This document shows, piece by piece, positions 63,001-64,000 of a DNA stretch of 64,000 nucleotides (positions are counted from its first letter, which is position 1; the number at the start of each line of letters is the position of its first letter). Both the position numbers and the translations under genes were made by a program. Source of the DNA: an uncultured Prevotellaceae bacterium. GTDB taxonomy: Bacteria > Bacteroidota > Bacteroidia > Bacteroidales > Bacteroidaceae. The notes beneath the pieces were generated by a model. The model was not told where the DNA came from and did no database searches. It was given only the letters and a program-made list of their open reading frames with translations. The DNA lies in the NCBI GenBank assembly GCA_902770195.1, contig CACXSA010000003.1, positions 38,675 to 102,674 on the forward strand, in the 5' to 3' direction.

Positions 63001-63582
63001 AGGAATGCTAACAGATTGCAATTCCAAACAATGCATGAACATTTCCTCACCTATTGTTTGGACCCCATCACCGAATGTTATCGAATTAATTTTGCTATAT
63101 GCAAATGCACCTTTACCAATAGTAGTCCAATTACTGGAAATACTTATTGATTCTATATACGTACCACGAAATGCCTCGGTTCCTATATTCGTCACCGTGC
63201 TGGGTATTGTAACAGTTGTAAACTTACAATATTTGAAAGCATAATCGCCAATAGAAGTTAAGCCGTCAGGTAATGATATAGAGGTTACATTATTTAAATA
63301 AGAAGGCGCAGAAAACGAATAATTACCAATAGTGGTAATGCCGGCTCCAATAATAATTCCCTCATAATATTCCCCACTCCAAGGTGTCGCTTCATAAGAG
63401 CTAAAGTCGGGCATTTCTCCTTCTCCGCTAATTATCAAGGTGTATGTTTCTACATCAATCTCCCACATTGGTCCACTAACGCCGTTGATGTATTGTTTAT
63501 CCGCCCACACATTTGGCATAGAACATAAAAGTGCAAACAGCAGTAGAACAGCACGCAACTTGAATAATTTGTAATGTTTCAT
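60085..63582 (-). CDS. BspA-like leucine-rich repeat surface protein
   Basis: A 1165-residue exported protein: signal peptide (about 1-27, ending V-W-A), then two blocks of 23-residue BspA-type leucine-rich repeats ('IGxxAFxxCxxLxSVxIPxxVTSIG' pattern) separated by a spacer near residues 620-690 with 'EKLSATVTESTA'. A C-terminal region without repeats follows, ending in the Prevotella-type tail 'WYSLDGRQIQ' / 'GIYVKKGRKVVIK', which resembles sorting or anchoring tails. BspA proteins bind host proteins and other bacteria; that role is by family. The first repeat block is AT-richer than the second. Two 82-bp segments 138 bp apart (62165-62246, 62303-62384) are nearly identical. Confidence 0.9.
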   Translation of the reverse strand: MKHYKLFKLRAVLLLFALLCSMPNVWADKQYINGVSGPMWEIDVETYTLIISGEGEMPDFSSYEATPWSGEYYEGIIIGAGITTIGNYSFSAPSYLNNVTSISLPDGLTSIGDYAFKYCKFTTVTIPSTVTNIGTEAFRGTYIESISISSNWTTIGKGAFAYSKINSITFGDGVQTIGEEMFMHCLELQSVSIPNTVITISSKAFYECSSLESVTLPDNISEIGASVFCLCISLKSIEIPNSVTTIGNGAFQYCGLTSLNIPAHVTSIGQYAFGYTKMTSLTIPDNVTSVDNYAFKGCRLLETLSVPNIRFEPETFEGCEKLSSLEIRGSGDMPNYTSTNTTKSPWTTVGESLETVVISTGITSIGDHAFAALRGLETVSLPNTITSIGKSAFYWTHISSITLPNSLLTIGDDAFSCCPLLSSITIPDNVTSIGEYAFTYCTMLETVTLPNSLLSIGGYAFSRCPLLSSITIPASVTSIGGYAFEDCPKLESISVANENTKYDSRNNCNAIIEKSSDVLLVGCQNTVIPNTVKSIGDGAFSGCSNLVSITIPGSVTNIGGGAFFSCTNLSSCTIPASVTKIGNIHNAFGGCRKMSDVFCLAVPDDLTWIENDWEFKTDKATIFHVTDKDEWIAKFPDANVTFVGDLANIEKLSATVTESTATLQVSEGEASSLSGELAIPATYNDGTGSYPVTAIGDGAFSNCTNLTSVSIPSGVTSIGESAFSGCTGISSVSIPSGVTSIGQSAFAGCTSLTSATLPSGLTSISQSAFTGCSSLASVSIPNTIASIGKEAFKGTGLTTVEIPYNVEAVGESSFEGCSGLVSVELPTNLAIIAKNTFLNCTNMTTVNIPVATTEIKDGAFKNCQKLVAVSLPSGLVELGMGAFEASGLESITLPPGVTAIAASAFKSCQSLVSATLYSPTVATVSDDSFSDNHQDLKIKVPSDLLNAYRGGVSNAMRKNRSAGWSNYSSKIYPITLDLNADPQKATDKWCTYYNDLANMTVPSGTTIYKAQLDQVNNKVMLTEVEGSVVAKGNAVMLKSSSANIELSSATTSDLGTYSDNDLKGGDVTSGYIAYTLAGINGIMGFYRFTGNSLDPNKAHLEVANSNPNNAPQLIPFDNETTGIMLNTVKADEEKSEWYSLDGRQIQGRPTQKGIYVKKGRKVVIK
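62165..62384. repeat. Near-identical repeats inside the BspA-like gene
   Basis: Copies at 62165-62246 and 62303-62384 differ at few positions, spaced 138 bp (46 codons, two leucine-rich repeats). Such units can recombine in frame and change repeat number. Confidence 0.7.
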
Positions 63583-63630
63583 AGTCTTTTAGTTATTATA
63601 TTGTTAGTATTAAATCGGACTAGAGATTTG

Positions 63631-63662
63631 CAAATATACACACTTTTTCAGAATCTGCCAAA
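63631..63662 (-). promoter_or_regulatory. Promoter of the BspA-like gene
   Basis: Minus strand TTTG (63662-63659) and TATATTTG (63638-63631), 20-bp spacer; leader about 40 nt. Confidence 0.75.
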
Positions 63663-64000
63663 GGATTTTGGATTTTTTCAGGAATTTCATCACAGGACAG
63701 GCACGATGTGACCTGTCCCCTCTATGTTGCAAACCAAATAATTGGTCTGTCTTTTAACATCGTTTAATCGTTTTATTATCGTTTTTACTTTAATTTGCAC
63801 ATATTCAGCCAAGAAATTCCCCTCCTGACACGTTCTTGCTGTGTCAGGAAATTGCATAAGCAACAGGAATGCCGGATCAAACTTCTATCAGATGTAGTGA
63901 GCCGTAGCCACTCATCAGATTACTTCTTCAGATCTGGGAATATAATGCCACAACCTCTGTCAAGAGATGTAGTCCTAGAGACTCATCAGGGACAGGTGAG
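63663..64000. other. Non-coding stretch with several hairpins at the window end
   Basis: No credible coding region. Visible: a 7-bp stem GGACAGG/CCTGTCC (63695-63701, 63712-63718), a perfect 9-bp stem TCCTGACAC/GTGTCAGGA (63823-63831, 63841-63849), and two related hairpin units at 63881-63918 and 63953-63989. The stretch is cut by the window edge. Confidence 0.6.
63881..63989. repeat. Two related hairpin repeats about 72 bp apart
   Basis: ACTTCTATCA-GATGTAGTG...CACTCATCAG (63881-63918) and ACCTCTGTCAAGAGATGTAGTC...GACTCATCAG (63953-63989). Both can fold as GATG(t)AGTS with its complement, and the S position is G in one and C in the other with matching partners. Confidence 0.65.

Noticed and set aside
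63881-63989. Hammerhead ribozyme (CTGATGA on the minus strand)
   Set aside because: The second conserved core element (GAAA) is missing after the stem in both copies; the position holds TACATC.
1-64000. tRNA or rRNA genes
   Set aside because: I looked for cloverleaf-like arms and conserved T-loop sequences in the gaps and saw none; a covariance search would settle it.

Overview
The window looks like chromosomal DNA of a Prevotella-like member of the Bacteroidales. The evidence is the repeated TAnnTTTG -7 promoter element with TTTG 19-20 bp upstream, a BspA-type leucine-rich repeat protein ending in the 'YSLDGRQ...GIYVKKGRKVVIK' tail, and house-keeping neighbours usual for the order (YidC, DUF1573, DUF3078, DUF1846, AspRS, GlnRS, MltG, a GH77 with N-terminal starch-binding modules). 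Almost every base is assignable. I saw no rRNA, tRNA, CRISPR array or transposase.

Layout. 1-17958 is mostly core genome: the tail of a periplasmic-binding-like protein, an outer-membrane beta-barrel protein, a peptide transporter, an NhaC antiporter, a secreted EEP phosphatase/nuclease-like protein and a K+ channel (+ strand); an MFS transporter, a prolyl-oligopeptidase-family peptidase, DUF1846 and YidC (- strand); then DUF3078, DUF1573, AspRS and two small winged-helix-like proteins. 17962-30610 is an AT-rich block of glycosyltransferases with an acyltransferase and a TupA-type ATP-grasp protein, arranged around divergent promoters at 19719-19766 and 27424-27483. A GC-richer orphan gene (30745-31491) with a nested inverted repeat beside it splits this block from a leftward exopolysaccharide operon (44157 to 31970): single-domain response regulator, sugar transferase with a pseudo-receiver, half-size TolC-like protein, Wzz/tyrosine-kinase-like protein, polymerase, three GT2 enzymes, flippase and a last GT2.

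44351-51209 holds xylulokinase (+ strand) and, leftward, manC-gmd-fcl (GDP-mannose to GDP-fucose) followed without a visible break by phosphate butyryltransferase and butyrate kinase. 51272-55082 is a glnS-TPR-dedA operon. The 402-bp gap after it holds a candidate ~90-nt small RNA and a 28-bp tandem repeat. Then come mltG (-) and malQ-gph (+). The right end is a large BspA-like gene (60085-63582, -) followed by a 43-residue ORF with a strong ribosome binding site, and a non-coding stretch with several hairpins up to the window end.

How it works together: the glycosyltransferases, flippase, polymerase and Wzz would build and export a surface polysaccharide. The sugar transferase would start the repeat unit on undecaprenyl phosphate, and the GDP-fucose genes could supply one sugar. 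The response regulator plus pseudo-receiver suggest regulation of the initiating step. A separate theme is short simple repeats, of a kind usually seen between genes, that lie inside open reading frames and are translated in at least seven proteins.
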